Below are positions 61,501-64,000 of a stretch of DNA of 64,000 nt, in pieces. Position 1 is the stretch's first letter; the number at the start of each line of letters is the position of its first letter. The notes beneath the pieces were generated by a model. That model did not search any database, was not told the origin of the DNA, and was given only the letters and a program-made list of their open reading frames with translations. Position numbers and translations under genes: made by a program. Source of the DNA: Lagopus muta (Eukaryota; Chordata; Aves; Galliformes; Phasianidae); the NCBI RefSeq assembly GCF_023343835.1, contig NC_064433.1, forward strand, positions 64,750,032 through 64,814,031, given 5' to 3'.

Positions 61501-64000
61501 CCTATATTTCAAGGAAAAGAATTGCCTGAAAACTACAGGTCAAAGTTATTTTATAAAGGCAGTACTCTTTACTACTGCACAGCTTCCTCAAGCAAAAAAA
61601 AACTCATACAGTTTAAAATCATATTTCTGTGCATGAGTACTCAATCCTTCGAATGGCTTTTGTTGAAATACAGGGGGAAGCCTGTACTGTGTTAATGCTC
61701 TGTTAATAGTCTGATAAAGGACACACTGAACACTTAACACCTGCTTTTTTTGGTTGTGAGTGTGTCCTGCTCGAAACCCAGCAGGCTCAGCTGTCCATTG
61801 CACTGTGTTATTGTGAGTATCACTGATTGACAGCATGCAACCCACATAAAACCACATCCCTTGGGAGAGGTGATTTCCATTTTGTACTCTGCTGGTCTAT
61901 GGAGGAGTGGTCCAGGTTCTACTTGAAATGAGTCTAAAGGCTCTTGGAAAGCTCTTCATTAGGCTTAGGTTTGCTGCCTAGAACACTTGCCCCTACTGGT
62001 TCGTTCCCAGTGATGGCTGCCTGCTTCGAGAAGTTGTTTTGTTAACATCTTTGAGGAGTGGGGGCAAAATCCAGTTTTACTCACGCTGCTTGGAAGCCTT
62101 GAGCTGGTTGTCATACAGGTACAAATAGGGTTTGTGGTTTCTGTAGGGGGTGAGTGTATAGTGCAGGTTCAAATTCAACTGAGCGCCATGCTGGGTCTTT
62201 TAGCAGTCTGTCTAAACACATATTTAATTAAACTGGTTCAAACTCTAAACTAGGGCTGTGGAATCATCCTTTTACATTGCTATAAAGTCTTTCTGTATGA
62301 GTAAGCTTTTAGCTTCATGAAGAGGGCTGGGGGACACAGTTGTAATCCTCAGCTAACCAATTAAATACTTAATAAGGAACTAAAAGTTAATTTTACAGTC
62401 TGTTTAAAAAAAACAACAACAGGCAAAATAAGAGTTGTGGGGCTAAAGTTGTGTCTCTGGTCAGTGGATGGAAGAGCTGCTTCTCTTAGCCAGCAACACC
62501 ATTTTCATGTTACAACCGACTTTGCAGGAGATCAGGCCTAATGGAACAGATTTATACGTAGAAAAAGTCAGAAACCATTAGAAATCAGAAGAAAATTAGG
62601 AGCGGTGTAGTTTTTGGGAAGTGCAATAGATTTCAGAGCAGCCTGGATTAAAAACAGATACTGACTTCTGTATTGAAAAACTATTTAAAAGCACAGAGGA
62701 AATACCTGTTCTGTAGCAGCGATTCATCCAGCAGCTCACACTGATGGAGTCTCTTGTGCACCTGCTTTGTAGGGAGCTTGGGGACAGGAAGGTTCCATGC
62801 AAGGACACCCATTGTGGCCATTCCACATGCCTGCTGTGCACGTACAGCCAGTAAGATACAAGTGTGTTTTCCCTGAAATAGGATCTTTCCTTATGCCATG
62901 GTGTTAAAGATGAGGCTTTTCATGCCAAAATATAGGCAAATGCATAGATGATGAGAAGAAATGAAATATATGCGTCGATTACACTTCCATGCAATGATAG
63001 AGTGGACGCATCTGCTCTGAAGGATATGCAAAATAGATATCTAAGTTTGTGGAACCACAGGAAAGTGGGTGTGTTAATGCAATATTCTGGTTCATGATTC
63101 AAGTGTGGGAGAAGTTTGTGTTTTATATGAGAGACTGAGCTCTTTTCTGTGCTTCTGGTTGATTTTATGTTTGTCATTATATGCAGCTGGCTGCCAGAAG
63201 CAGGGCAGTCTGATTCTGAGCAAAATAAATGATTTGTTCTGACGACCGAGCATTTGCATTGAGGCACCGCGGCACGTGAAGTGCATTGTGGTTGAGATTA
63301 ACAGATCTGGGACAATTCATTAGTTCAGGTTTGCGAGCCAAGCATAGATTACTCAATCAGTACTCACACGTGTAGGGAGAGTTTTGTAATTCTCCCTGGA
63401 ACCTGTTGCTGCCATCGGCTTTGTGCCTTCTGCTGGTAGTTGGAAGTGGCAGAGCTGGAACAGAATTTACTGAGGTGCTCGTCACTTCTGTGAAACAGTT
63501 TCCAGATGACAACTGAAATATAAGGAGGCATTCCTCCAGACAGGGTTGCCGTAGGTAAGTAATGGTGTGGATGCGATGATGGAAGTTTCGTAAGTGTAGA
63601 GGAATAATATTAACTCTCATGAGAGACTGCAAATGAGTAAATGCTGATGAATGTGTGCAACTACGTACGTGTGAATTTAGTGTGTGAGAAAGGCAACTGA
63701 CAGTTGTGAAACCAAAGGCCTCTCTCCATCAGGGCAGTGATTGACTAGGGGGATGTTTGCCCCCTGTCACTAAATGCCATTAGGCCAATGTCTCGCTTAC
63801 TGAGACAGGGTAGCAAAATCCATGTTTTTACAATAAGAAATGGGGCAGAGGAAGAGTAAGATACAGCCTTACACCTTCTATTGTGTTTTTCCCTGTTCTT
63901 TTAGTGACTGGTGCATTGTGCTGGTACAGAAAGTGGTTCCTAGTGAGAAGTATCAAACTGAAATGAGGAGGGAAATGGAGAAACCAAGAGACTCTGATCC
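58561..64000 (+). other. no gene seen; possible first intron of the CpG-island gene
   Basis: Composition falls back gradually from GC-rich to desert-like by about 60 kb. Short frames only, and no CR1 or other repeat was recognised. If the island promotes rightward, this is intron 1 or sequence beyond a short first exon. Confidence 0.4.

Noticed and set aside
62160..62180. tRNA B-box-like GGTTCAAATTC
   Set aside because: No matching A-box or cloverleaf around it.

Overview
This is a vertebrate nuclear window that reads as bird DNA, most likely a galliform such as chicken. The interspersed repeats I can recognise are truncated CR1 LINEs with the avian 3' tail. Most of the window is an AT-rich gene desert with few repeats, and the only well supported coding sequences look like avian TOPORS-like RING proteins. 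The species is inferred, not proven.

Region by region: 1-15.2 kb is desert with one antisense CR1 (about 6.3-6.9 kb), an AT-rich block resembling a conserved noncoding element (12.3-12.8 kb), a strong hairpin and a CTCF-like site near 13.8-13.95 kb. At 15.26-19.08 kb lies the main feature: a GC-rich tandem pair of minus-strand genes, each encoding a 344-residue RING-finger protein. Each repeat unit is about 1.65 kb and carries promoter-proximal DNA, a putative 277-bp 5'UTR intron, the CDS and a very short 3'UTR. The cores differ at only a few bases over about 1.6 kb, yet their edges are clearly diverged, which suggests gene conversion. A CR1 fragment sits in the roughly 520-bp spacer. From 19.1 to 55.9 kb the desert resumes. 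It holds a decayed retroelement integrase near 27.5-28.1 kb, CR1 copies at 19.7, 29.3-29.7 and 49.9-50.2 kb, several CNE-like blocks, two more CTCF-like motifs, and small tandem and simple repeats.

At 56.9-58.6 kb is a strong CpG island with an NF-Y (CCAAT) box, long pyrimidine/purine tracts and candidate plus-strand splice donors. It is probably the promoter and 5' noncoding exon of a gene running rightward out of the window. The last 5.4 kb would then be its first intron. I could not identify that gene.

How the parts may work together (inference): the desert with CNE-like and CTCF-like sites looks like the regulatory landscape of the CpG-island gene. The RING pair looks like a small, self-contained, copy-number-prone insertion in that landscape. 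No tRNA, rRNA or CRISPR was found, and none of the other open frames is convincing as a protein.
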